Assembly (NCBI GenBank): GCA_900544425.1
Contig: UQUX01000045.1
Span: forward strand, 1 to 13,361
DNA: 13,361 nucleotides
Source of the DNA: an uncultured Collinsella sp.
GTDB lineage: Bacteria; Actinomycetota; Coriobacteriia; Coriobacteriales; Coriobacteriaceae
Reading direction: 5' to 3'
Shown: in pieces, positions 6,135 through 13,134 of the stretch
Position numbering within the stretch: position 1 is the first letter of the stretch
Layout: the number at the start of each line of letters is the position of its first letter
The notes under the pieces: model-generated
What the model saw: the letters and a program-made list of their open reading frames with translations, nothing else
Told to the model about the DNA's origin: nothing
Database searches by the model: none
Program-made: the position numbers and the translations under genes

Positions 6135-7736
6135 ATGAACCAGATCCTTCTCTTTATCGGCCTCGTCATCATTCTGTGTCTGACCATCAAACCCGTCGGC
6201 AAAAAGCTCCCCTTCCCCACCCTGCTCATCTTTATCGCGCTCGGCATGCTGTTGGGCGTCAACGGCCCGGCGCATATCGACTTTAGCGACTATGCGCTCA
6301 CCGAAACCGTCTGCAGCACGGCGCTGCTGTTCATCATGTTCTACGGCGGCTTTAACACCAATATCGACCGTGCCAAACCCGTCGCTGTGCCGGCGGTGCT
6401 GCTGAGCACGCTCGGCGTCGTCATCACTGCCGGCATCACCGGCGTGTTCGCCCACTTCGCGCTGGGGTTCGACTGGATCGACGGCCTGCTGTTGGGATCG
6501 GTCGTGGCATCCACCGACGCGGCCAGCGTCTTTAGCGTGCTGCGCGAGCACAACCTTTCGCTGAAGGGCGGCACCGACTCGCTGCTCGAGGTCGAATCGG
6601 GCTCCAACGACCCCGTCGCCTACATGCTCACCGCCGTGCTCGCCACACTCGCGGCCGGCGGCGACATTAACATCCCCGTGCTGCTGGCCAAGCAGATTAT
6701 CCTGGGCGTGGGCCTGGGCCTCGCCATCGGCTGGGCGGCGGGCCGCCTGATTGAACGCGCGCACGCAACGGCCGAGGGCGCGCAGACCATCTATTTGTTC
6801 GCCGTGGCCATCGTCGCCTACGCGCTGCCGAGCTACCTGGGCGGCAACGGCTTTTTGGCTGTATACCTGGCCGGCATTGTGCTGGGCGCCAGCGACATCA
6901 CCGGCAAAGTCGAGATGGCGCACTTCTTTGACACCCTCACCGAGATGGCCGAGATGACGATCTTCTTCTTGCTCGGCCTGCTCGTAACGCCCGCACGCCT
7001 GCCGCAGATGCTGCTGCCGGGCCTGGCACTCATGGCGTTCATGCTCTTCGTGAGCCGCCCCATCGCCGTCGGCGTGCTCCTAGCGCCCTTTAAGACGAAG
7101 CCCCGCCAGGTCGCGCTCGTAAGCTGGGCGGGCCTACGCGGAGCGGCTTCGGTCGTCTTTAGTCTCTTTGCCGTAGTGGCCGGCGTTCCCGGCGGACACG
7201 ACCTATTTGACCTGGTGTTTGCGATTGCCGTGTCGAGCATTGTGGTGCAGGGCTCGCTGCTGCCGGCGGTGGCGAAGAAGCTCGATATGATCGATGCGAC
7301 CGGCGACGTGCGCCGCACCTTTAACGACTACCGCGACGAGGACGGCATGTCGTTTGTAAAGCTCAAGGTGGGCGCTGGACATCCGTTTGCCGGACGCTCG
7401 CTCGCGGACATTGGCAGCGCGACGGACATGCTGGTGGTCTTGGTGCTGCGCGACGGTGCGCACCCGGTGCTGCCCAACGGCGATACCGTCATCGAGGAAG
7501 GTGACCTGCTGGTGATGGCCGCGCCAACGTTTGAAGAGCGTGCCGAGGTTACGCTGCGCGAGGTCACCGTGACCCCCCACGGTCGCCTGGCCGGCCAGCG
7601 TCTTCGCGATGTGCCGCAGGGCAAGCACCCCTTTATCGTGGTGATGCTCAAGCGCGACGGCCAAACGATCATCCCCGACGGCAACACCCTAATATATGCC
7701 GGCGACGAAGCCGTCATTGCCACACTGGCGTCGTAG
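6135..7736 (+). CDS. nhaP2: K+(Na+)/H+ antiporter, NhaP2/CvrA type, with TrkA_C-like C-terminus
   Basis: This 533-aa membrane protein exchanges monovalent cations for protons (CPA1, COG3263-like). Residues 1-385 are hydrophobic with about 12 membrane segments. The transport core is visible as STDAAS (126-131, D128) and ESGSNDP (154-160, D159), with WAGLRGAAS (331-339) matching the family's later conserved helix. Residues about 400-465 form a TrkA_C-like domain (LKVGAGHPFAGRSL and EEGDLLVMAAP), and 475-533 repeat the pattern (GRLAGQRLRDV, IYAGDEAVIATL), as in NhaP2 proteins, which are gated through this cytosolic part. The ATG at 6135 is preceded by AGGAG at 6118-6122, a long spacing of 12 nt. 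Ion preference is not decidable; NhaP2 relatives favour K+. Confidence 0.9.
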   Translation: MNQILLFIGLVIILCLTIKPVGKKLPFPTLLIFIALGMLLGVNGPAHIDFSDYALTETVCSTALLFIMFYGGFNTNIDRAKPVAVPAVLLSTLGVVITAGITGVFAHFALGFDWIDGLLLGSVVASTDAASVFSVLREHNLSLKGGTDSLLEVESGSNDPVAYMLTAVLATLAAGGDINIPVLLAKQIILGVGLGLAIGWAAGRLIERAHATAEGAQTIYLFAVAIVAYALPSYLGGNGFLAVYLAGIVLGASDITGKVEMAHFFDTLTEMAEMTIFFLLGLLVTPARLPQMLLPGLALMAFMLFVSRPIAVGVLLAPFKTKPRQVALVSWAGLRGAASVVFSLFAVVAGVPGGHDLFDLVFAIAVSSIVVQGSLLPAVAKKLDMIDATGDVRRTFNDYRDEDGMSFVKLKVGAGHPFAGRSLADIGSATDMLVVLVLRDGAHPVLPNGDTVIEEGDLLVMAAPTFEERAEVTLREVTVTPHGRLAGQRLRDVPQGKHPFIVVMLKRDGQTIIPDGNTLIYAGDEAVIATLAS

Positions 7737-7741
7737 TGACC

Positions 7742-7828
7742 AGGAGGTAGCTAATTTGCGACGAAGAGATCAAGCGCCTAGAGAACCTCATGCCTTCGCT
7801 CGCAGATTTGGATTTGCCTGAGGAGTAA
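7742..7828 (+). CDS. Possible tiny ORF after the antiporter gene
   Basis: A perfect AGGAGG (7742-7747) lies six bases after the antiporter stop codon, with no annotated start to serve. Two readings exist. A TTG at 7756 (8-nt spacing) opens a 21-codon basic frame ending at 7821. In another frame an ATT at 7754 (6-nt spacing) opens 24 codons, ending TAA at 7828, that read like ordinary acidic coding sequence (CDEEIKRLENLMPSLADLDL). The second looks like the tail of a truncated gene or a real micropeptide, but ATT is a very rare start. Low confidence; it may be only a gene remnant. Confidence 0.2.
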
Positions 7829-7962
7829 AGCACCCCTCCCCCATGTAACCATCCTGTAAATCATAGCGGCGCACTCGAGTTTTACCGTGATGCGGTCGCG
7901 CCCGGCGCTCCACTGTGCTAAAGTATCCCGAACGCTCAAACGACTACGAGGGGAACTAGAAG

Positions 7963-9087
7963 ATGGCACGTGTGCACAACTTCTCAGCTGGCCCGGCCGC
8001 ACTGCCCACAAGCGTGCTCGCCGAGATCGCCGACGAGATGATGGACTACCGCGGTTGCGGCATGTCCGTGCTCGAGATGAGCCATCGATCTAGCATGTAC
8101 CAGCAGATCATCGACGACGCCGAGGCAACCCTGCGCCGCCTGCTGAGCATCCCCGACAACTACCGTGTCCTGTTTTTGCAGGGCGGCGCCACGCTGCAGT
8201 TTGCGGGCATCCCCATGAACCTCATGCGCCGCGGCCGCGCCGGCTACGTCGTGACCGGCAACTTTGCCAACAAGGCGTACAAGGAGGCCGCCAAGTACGG
8301 CGAGGCCGTGCTGCTCGCGAGCTCCGAGGACCCCAATTTCGACCGCATCCCAGACATGGCCGACGTCAACGCGCGCATTGCCGCCGAGGCCGCGGGCGAC
8401 GGGCTCGACTACGTCTACATCTGCCAGAACAACACTATCTTTGGCACCATGTACCACGAGCTGCCCAACTGCGGCGATGTGCCGCTGGTCGCCGATGTCT
8501 CGAGCTGCTTTTTGTCACAGCCGCTCGACGTTGAGCGCTACGGGCTCATTTACGCCGGCGCGCAGAAAAACGCCGGCGCCGCGGGCGTGACCGCGGTCAT
8601 CGTGCGCGACGACCTCATCGCCGATGGCCCCGCCTTTGCGCAGACGCCGCAGTACCTGGACCTTAAGACCCAGGCCGCCAAGGGTTCCATGCTCAACACG
8701 CCCAACACCTTTGGCATCTACGTGTGCGGCAAGGTGTTCCATTGGGTGGAGCAGACCGGTGGACTTGCCGCCATGGCCGAGCGCAACTGGGCCAAGGCCA
8801 ACCTGCTCTACGACCTGCTCGAGCACAGCGAGCTTTTCCATGGCACCACGCAAGCCGACAGTCGCTCCATCGCCAACGTCACTTTCCGCACCGGCGACGC
8901 CGAGCTCGATGCGACCTTTGTCGCAGGCGCGGCCGAACACCAGATTCAAAACGTCAGGGGCCATCGCCTGGTGGGCGGCATGCGCGCCAGCGTCTATAAC
9001 GCCGTAACCATGGAAGACGTGCAGGCCCTGGCCTCGTACATGAAGGACTTCGAAGCGCAGCATAGTTTGAGTCCGCGATCTAACTAG
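7963..9087 (+). CDS. serC: Phosphoserine aminotransferase
   Basis: SerC is a PLP enzyme that converts 3-phosphohydroxypyruvate + glutamate to O-phosphoserine + 2-oxoglutarate, the second step of serine synthesis; homologues can also act in pyridoxal phosphate synthesis. The 374-aa product has the family N-terminus NFSAGPAALP (6-15), SVLEMSHRS (35-43), QGGATLQF (73-80), VADVSS (176-181, PLP-ring aspartate D178), AGAQKNAG (198-205, with Schiff-base lysine K202) and the C-terminal GHRLVGGMRASVYNA (333-347). Length is about 14 residues above the usual 360, mostly a C-terminal tail. The ATG is preceded by GAGGGG at 9 nt. serA follows after 70 bp, so the pair is probably an operon. A GCCCGC/GCGGGC hairpin sits at the stop codon. 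Confidence 0.96.
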   Translation: MARVHNFSAGPAALPTSVLAEIADEMMDYRGCGMSVLEMSHRSSMYQQIIDDAEATLRRLLSIPDNYRVLFLQGGATLQFAGIPMNLMRRGRAGYVVTGNFANKAYKEAAKYGEAVLLASSEDPNFDRIPDMADVNARIAAEAAGDGLDYVYICQNNTIFGTMYHELPNCGDVPLVADVSSCFLSQPLDVERYGLIYAGAQKNAGAAGVTAVIVRDDLIADGPAFAQTPQYLDLKTQAAKGSMLNTPNTFGIYVCGKVFHWVEQTGGLAAMAERNWAKANLLYDLLEHSELFHGTTQADSRSIANVTFRTGDAELDATFVAGAAEHQIQNVRGHRLVGGMRASVYNAVTMEDVQALASYMKDFEAQHSLSPRSN

Positions 9088-9103
9088 CCCGCAACCCGCG
9101 GGC
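9087..9103 (+). other. GC-rich hairpin at the serC stop codon
   Basis: GCCCGC (9087-9092) pairs with GCGGGC (9098-9103) around AACCC, overlapping the last base of the serC TAG. There is no T-run, so it is not a classical terminator. It could be a partial stop or an mRNA stability element that sets the serC:serA ratio. Role inferred. Confidence 0.4.
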
Positions 9104-9157
9104 CGACCAGCCACTTCAAACCACCTGTTTTAGACAAACCTGCTAAGGAGTTTTTCC

Positions 9158-10321
9158 ATGCGTAAGATTAAGACCATCGACGACATCACCAAAGACGGCA
9201 AGGTCGAGTTTGGCGAGGGCTACGAGTTTGTGGGCACCGCCGAGGAGGCCGACGCCATCCTGATGCGCTCGACCGACCTACACGGCTACGAGCTGCCCGA
9301 GGGCATTCGCGCCATCGCCCGCTGCGGCGCCGGCGTCAACAACATCCCCGTCGAGGAGTACGCCAAGAAGGGCGTCGTGGTCTTTAACTCCCCCGGCGCC
9401 AACAGCAACGCCGTCAAGGAGCTCGTCCTGGGCATGCTGGTGCTCTCGAGCCGCGGCGTGGTGCAGTCGATGAACTGGGTGCGCGACAACGCCGACGACC
9501 CCGAGATTCAGGTCGATGCCGAGAAGGCCAAGAAGGCCTTTGTGGGCCGCGAGCTCAAGGGCAAGCGCATCGGCGTTATCGGTCTGGGCAACGTGGGCTC
9601 CAAGGTCGCCAACGCCTGCGTCGATCTGGGCATGGACGTCTACGGCTACGATCCGTTCATTTCCGTCGAGCACGCGTGGGTGCTGAGCCGCGAGGTGCAG
9701 CGCGTGGGCACGCTCGAGGACCTCTGCCGTGGCTGCGACTACCTCACCGTGCACGTGCCCAGCAAGGCTGACACCATCGGCATGATCAGCTCCGAGCAGA
9801 TTAACCTGCTGGCGCCCGACGCCGTGCTCATCAACTACGCGCGCGAGACCATCATTGACGAGGACGCCGTCGACGCCGCCCTGCGCGAGGGCAAGCTCAG
9901 CTGGTTTAGCTGCGACTTCGCCACGCCCAAGACCGTCAAGATGCCCAATACGTTTATCACCACGCACTCGGGCGCCGGCACCGGCGAGGCCGAGGCCAAC
10001 TGCGCCGACATGGCCATCAGCGAGCTCAAGGATTACCTGGAGAACGGCAACATAGCGCACAGCGTCAACTACCCCGCCTGCAGCATGGGCAAGGCGCGCG
10101 CCGCAAGCCGCATCGCCTGCCTGCACGCCAACGTGCCCAACATGATCGGCCAGATCACGGCGATCCTGGCCAAGGACAACGCCAACGTGCAGCGTATGAC
10201 CAACGAGTCCGCCGGCGAGAACGCCTACACCATGTTCGACACCGACGAGCACCTGGACAGCAGCACCATCGAGGCGCTCAAGCAGATTCCGTCGATGTAT
10301 CGCGTGCGCGTGATCAAGTAG
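9158..10321 (+). CDS. serA: D-3-phosphoglycerate dehydrogenase, short form with C-terminal ACT-like domain
   Basis: SerA oxidises 3-phosphoglycerate to 3-phosphohydroxypyruvate with NAD+, the committed step of serine synthesis. The 387-aa protein is of the short type. The substrate domain includes ARCGAGVNNIP (54-64) and NSPGANSNAVKEL (77-89). The NAD-binding Rossmann motif is GLGNVGSKV (142-150), with acidic D165 after the next strand. The catalytic arginine is in NYARE (R229) and the histidine in TTHSGAGT (H270). Residues about 321-387 resemble an ACT regulatory domain (HANVPNMIGQITAILA), the usual serine-sensing part. The active-site glutamate normally seen after the DF/DVF motif is not obvious: residues 253-258 read DFATPK. 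The start has AAGGAG seven bases upstream. It follows serC by 70 bp and ends at a strong hairpin. Confidence 0.94.
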   Translation: MRKIKTIDDITKDGKVEFGEGYEFVGTAEEADAILMRSTDLHGYELPEGIRAIARCGAGVNNIPVEEYAKKGVVVFNSPGANSNAVKELVLGMLVLSSRGVVQSMNWVRDNADDPEIQVDAEKAKKAFVGRELKGKRIGVIGLGNVGSKVANACVDLGMDVYGYDPFISVEHAWVLSREVQRVGTLEDLCRGCDYLTVHVPSKADTIGMISSEQINLLAPDAVLINYARETIIDEDAVDAALREGKLSWFSCDFATPKTVKMPNTFITTHSGAGTGEAEANCADMAISELKDYLENGNIAHSVNYPACSMGKARAASRIACLHANVPNMIGQITAILAKDNANVQRMTNESAGENAYTMFDTDEHLDSSTIEALKQIPSMYRVRVIK

Positions 10322-10348
10322 CGTCGGCGCCAAGCCTGCCAGACAGAC

Positions 10349-10400
10349 CACGAAGTCCATTCGCCCCCCGTTTTCACGAAACCGGGGGGCGAATTTCGTG
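10349..10400 (+). terminator. Strong hairpin after serA, probable operon terminator
   Basis: A perfect 12-bp stem (10359-10370 with 10383-10394, containing six G-C pairs in a row) is extended by CACGAA/TTCGTG (10349-10354 with 10395-10400) around a 4-nt bulge. Only a short TTT follows the inner stem and no long T-run exists, so it may stop polymerase weakly or protect the 3' end. Position right after serA supports a 3' role. Confidence 0.6.
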
Positions 10401-10408
10401 CTCCCGGC

Positions 10409-10598
10409 GGCTTGAAAAGTGCTACCCAGAACAAGTTGTTTCGGATAATCGACAGTAAGGCCCTAGTCGCTAAGCACAGCTGCTTTTATCAGCAGCTTTA
10501 TCAGGGGTTTAGTAGGTAATAATCGATCTCTATATGCCGAATTAAAGTTGACTGTCCATTTTCCGAAATAACTTGTTCTGGGTAGCACTTTTCAAGCC
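10409..10598. mobile_element. 190-bp MITE-like element with ~48-bp terminal inverted repeats
   Basis: Bases 10409-10456 and 10551-10598 are reverse complements at 45 of 48 positions, with the outermost 29 perfect. The three mismatches are scattered, which suggests old identity followed by drift. The 94-bp centre has no ORF; it includes AGCTGC/GCAGCT (10478-10483 with 10492-10497) and two near-copies of GCTTTATCAG. Size, long arms and lack of coding fit a non-autonomous element (MITE). No target-site duplication is evident, so a structured RNA or a cruciform-forming regulatory repeat remains possible. Confidence 0.55.
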
Positions 10599-10670
10599 AA
10601 TTCCAAGGAGCAACTGAAGTTTTTTCGCAACCAAAACTCTAGCTCGCGCAATCGTTTTCCACCCGCGCCG

Positions 10671-11720
10671 CTACATTCCCGCCCAATCGATAAAAATCTC
10701 CTCACGAAGCCGCCGTTCGAGCTCCTGCTGCCGCGGCGTCTTGTCTTTCAGCGGCATATCGAGATAGGACATGATGAGTTCCATCACCACGCGGAAGGCA
10801 TCGGAGTCGACTAGCTGACCATAGGTCATCAGAACGACAGGATATCCCATCGTCTGCAGGGCCGTCGTTCGATCGGAGTCCGAGATCTTGGATTCTATGG
10901 ATCCGTGAATTGCTTTACCCTGGCATTCAACCAAGCACTCTCGGCTGCCGTCCTTATTTGACAGCAGGATATCGGCGTAGCGCCTATCAAGCCCCGAAAT
11001 CAAGCGGGCGCTGCGCGTCATGCGAATCTCGACGTTATTGGTGAGGTGCAGCCCTTCGCCGCCGCGCAGCCTCGAAAGGCCAAACAGCATCGAAGCCTGG
11101 ACCTCAAGCGGCGATGCCACAATCCCCGTAATGCATTTCGCGGCACGTGTGAACGATTTGGCACCGCGGAGTCCCTGGATCTTATTGGCGAACTCCGTTA
11201 GTTCAGAGAGCTCGATCAAGGGAGGTCGTTTCCACAAGTCCGTTGGATTCCCAGAGACATCATTTACGTTTTCCCAGCCCGACCGTGCGTCACCCCACCG
11301 GTTCCCATATGCCTGTTCAAGTGCCAACTTTACCTGGGACGCAATCTTGCACACGGCAAAGGTGCCGCACATCTCATACATGCACATGATCAGACGCTCG
11401 TTTGAGACCGAGGAAGCAAGGGTCAGCAGCGTAAAGAGCGGGGATGCGACATCAAGGCCAAACTCTGTCTGCCGCACGGAGCCAAACGGCCTCTCCCCGT
11501 TCCAAACATGCCTGATAATGCGACCGCCTTTACGTCCGCAGCCGCCCTGCGCCAACATGTGTAACGGGGTGCCCAGGAAATGCTTGACAAGCGGATGCTC
11601 ACAAAGGCGCTCCCTGCGCGGATCGTCCGCAGAATCGGGCAGGTCCGGCATTATTACCAAGACCTGTGGAGGTATCCGGTGATACCGAAAGGCAGATATG
11701 TCGCACAGCATGTCGTCCAT
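10671..11720 (-). CDS. AbiEi/DUF559-like protein with C-terminal endonuclease-fold domain
   Basis: The 349-aa product is not a named enzyme. Residues 203-317 follow the DUF559/Vsr-like (PD-(D/E)XK-related) layout: SPLEVQASMLFGL (203-215), YADILL (248-253, D250), LVECQGKAIH (263-272, E265 and Q267 as metal/active-site positions), then DSDRTTALQTMGYPVVLMTY (281-300). Residues 1-200 resemble the front of AbiEi-type proteins, with the order DISAFRYHRIPP (7-18), then VASPLFTLLTLAS (91-103). The frame is open up to 12092, but the upstream part lies antisense to the peptidase gene, so I place the start at ATG 11718-11720 (a second ATG lies at 11709-11711). Neither has a strong ribosome site. Codon use is less GC-biased than in the neighbours, suggesting transfer. 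No AbiEii-type partner is adjacent. Function unknown; a defence or nuclease role is inference. Confidence 0.7.
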   Translation of the reverse strand: MDDMLCDISAFRYHRIPPQVLVIMPDLPDSADDPRRERLCEHPLVKHFLGTPLHMLAQGGCGRKGGRIIRHVWNGERPFGSVRQTEFGLDVASPLFTLLTLASSVSNERLIMCMYEMCGTFAVCKIASQVKLALEQAYGNRWGDARSGWENVNDVSGNPTDLWKRPPLIELSELTEFANKIQGLRGAKSFTRAAKCITGIVASPLEVQASMLFGLSRLRGGEGLHLTNNVEIRMTRSARLISGLDRRYADILLSNKDGSRECLVECQGKAIHGSIESKISDSDRTTALQTMGYPVVLMTYGQLVDSDAFRVVMELIMSYLDMPLKDKTPRQQELERRLREEIFIDWAGM

Positions 11721-11826
11721 GAAGGGTACGTACCCACTACGTCGTTTGCGAGCCCGCCCGGACGGCAAACGCGATGGCTCGGCCTGCGAACGGTAAATAC
11801 TGCTACCTGCACGTCGTGAATCTCTC

Positions 11827-11868
11827 AGGAGGCTTACAATCGGTTTGGAAAGCAGACTGATTGTGAGG
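11827..11868 (+). promoter_or_regulatory. Two competing ribosome sites for the M20 gene
   Basis: AGGAGG (11827-11832) would serve a TTG at 11845, but at a long 12-nt spacing. GAGG (11865-11868) lies 6 nt before ATG 11875. I favour the ATG because the protein then begins like other M20 members, a few residues before the first helix. Confidence 0.45.
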
Positions 11869-11874
11869 TTGCAT

Positions 11875-13095
11875 ATGGTTGATGAGGACTTTGCCTGGCG
11901 GCTTGCGCAGGACCTTGTGAGGATTGACAGCTCGGACCCAGGTGCGTATGAGGGCGAGATCGAACGAAACATCAAAGGCCTGGTCGAGGCGTATATTGCC
12001 AAACTCGATTCGCCCGTGTTGGACGCCGCAGAGATACGCGAGCTCGAAGTACTCCCCGGGCGCCGCAACCTTATGGTCACCGTGCCGGGCATGAGCGATG
12101 AGCCGCGACTCGTCTACATCTGCCACATGGATACCGTCACCCTGGGCGATGGCTGGGATGCAGACACGCCGCCGCTCGGGGCGACCGTGCGGGACGATAA
12201 GCTCTATGGCCGCGGCGCCTGCGATATGAAGGGCGGTCTGGCCTGCGCCATTGCCGCACTGGTCCATACGCTCGAGCGCGTGACGGCGGATGGCGCGCTG
12301 CCTCGCCGCGGCTTTTCGCTCATTTGCTCGGTCGACGAAGAGGACTTTATGCGCGGCTCCGAGGCGGCCATCGATGCCGGCTGGATCGGCTCGCGCGAAT
12401 GGGTGTTGGATACCGAGCCCACTGACGGACAGATTCAGGTGGCGCACAAGGGGCGCACGTGGTTCGAGATCGAGATGGCCGGTGTCACGGCGCATGCGAG
12501 CCAGCCTTGGAAGGGCGCAGACGCCGTCGCCGCCATGGCCGAGGTCGTGTGTTCGCTTCGTCGCGCGTTCGCGGCGTTGCCCCTGCATAAGGAGCTGGGG
12601 CCTTCGACCATCACGTTTGGACAGACCGAGGGCGGCTATCGCCCCTATGTCGTGCCCGACCATGCCAAGGTCTGGGTCGACATGCGCCTGACGCCGCCGA
12701 CCGATACGGCCGCCGCGATCAATATGGTCGAGCATGCCATTGCCGCCGCCGAGGCCGCGGTTCCCGGTTGCCATGGCAGCTACGCCGTGACGGGCGACCG
12801 CCCCGCCATCGAGCGCGACCCGAACTCTCCCCTTCTAGCCGCACTCAAGCGTGCCACCGATGACGCGACGGACGCGGACACGACCGTCGGCTTCTTTACC
12901 GGCTACACCGACACCGCCGTCATTGCCGGCAAAACAGGTAACCGCAATTGCATGAGCTACGGCCCCGGCTCGTTGGCGCTCGCGCACAAGCCCAACGAGT
13001 ATGTGCCCCATGCCGATATCGTTCGCTGCCAGAACGTACTCATCGCGCTTGCCGATAACACACTCTGGGACGCAAGCGGCCAAGTTGGGGCATAA
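11875..13095 (+). CDS. M20 family metallopeptidase / deacylase (ArgE/DapE-like)
   Basis: The 406-aa product is a cytosolic zinc-dependent hydrolase of family M20, which includes ArgE, DapE, carboxypeptidase G2 and dipeptidases that cut amide bonds of small substrates. The set of metal and catalytic residues is visible: CHMDTV (83-88, with H84 and catalytic D86), GRGACDMKGG (112-121, bridging D117), VDEED (153-157, general-base and metal glutamates E155/E156), LDTEP (178-182) and LAHKPNEYV (369-377, H371). The dimerisation/lid domain lies at about 190-305, with VTAHASQP (204-211). The start is ambiguous; TTG 11845 would add 10 residues. The gene is divergent from the nuclease-like gene and followed after 39 bp by the DUF1015 gene, probably co-transcribed. 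Substrate cannot be assigned; a link to amino-acid metabolism is suggested by serCA nearby. Confidence 0.88.
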   Translation: MVDEDFAWRLAQDLVRIDSSDPGAYEGEIERNIKGLVEAYIAKLDSPVLDAAEIRELEVLPGRRNLMVTVPGMSDEPRLVYICHMDTVTLGDGWDADTPPLGATVRDDKLYGRGACDMKGGLACAIAALVHTLERVTADGALPRRGFSLICSVDEEDFMRGSEAAIDAGWIGSREWVLDTEPTDGQIQVAHKGRTWFEIEMAGVTAHASQPWKGADAVAAMAEVVCSLRRAFAALPLHKELGPSTITFGQTEGGYRPYVVPDHAKVWVDMRLTPPTDTAAAINMVEHAIAAAEAAVPGCHGSYAVTGDRPAIERDPNSPLLAALKRATDDATDADTTVGFFTGYTDTAVIAGKTGNRNCMSYGPGSLALAHKPNEYVPHADIVRCQNVLIALADNTLWDASGQVGA

Positions 13096-13134
13096 TAAGC
13101 CGCGAACAAACCGACTCGCGCGTTAGGACCGCCC

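Larger units (their letters stand above)
10322..10670. other. 349-bp intergenic region, serA to nuclease-like gene
   Basis: The region holds the serA-end hairpin, then the 190-bp element with long terminal inverted repeats, then about 70 bp that are AT-richer with a TTTTTT run at 10620-10625 but no clear structure. I see no gene. The genes on both sides end here (convergent). Confidence 0.7.

Noticed and set aside
5925..6923. 332-codon minus-strand frame antisense to the antiporter gene
   Set aside because: Low-complexity Gly/Asp/Gln/His composition, no family resemblance, and it overlaps a well-supported gene.
7778..8011. 77-codon minus-strand frame upstream of serC
   Set aside because: It overlaps the serC promoter and start, has no ribosome site and no recognisable sequence.
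9278..10360. 360-codon minus-strand frame antisense to serA
   Set aside because: Val/His/Gly/Ala/Leu-biased composition mirrors the GC-rich third positions of serA; no motif or ribosome site.
10478..10510. Short direct repeats (GCTTTTATCAG, GCTTTATCAG) as a CRISPR-like array
   Set aside because: Only two imperfect copies directly adjoining, with no spacer structure and no cas genes.
11721..12092. N-terminal 124 codons of the long minus-strand nuclease-like frame
   Set aside because: This part is Ser/Arg-rich, lies opposite the start of the M20 gene and has no recognisable domain, so translation probably begins at 11720.
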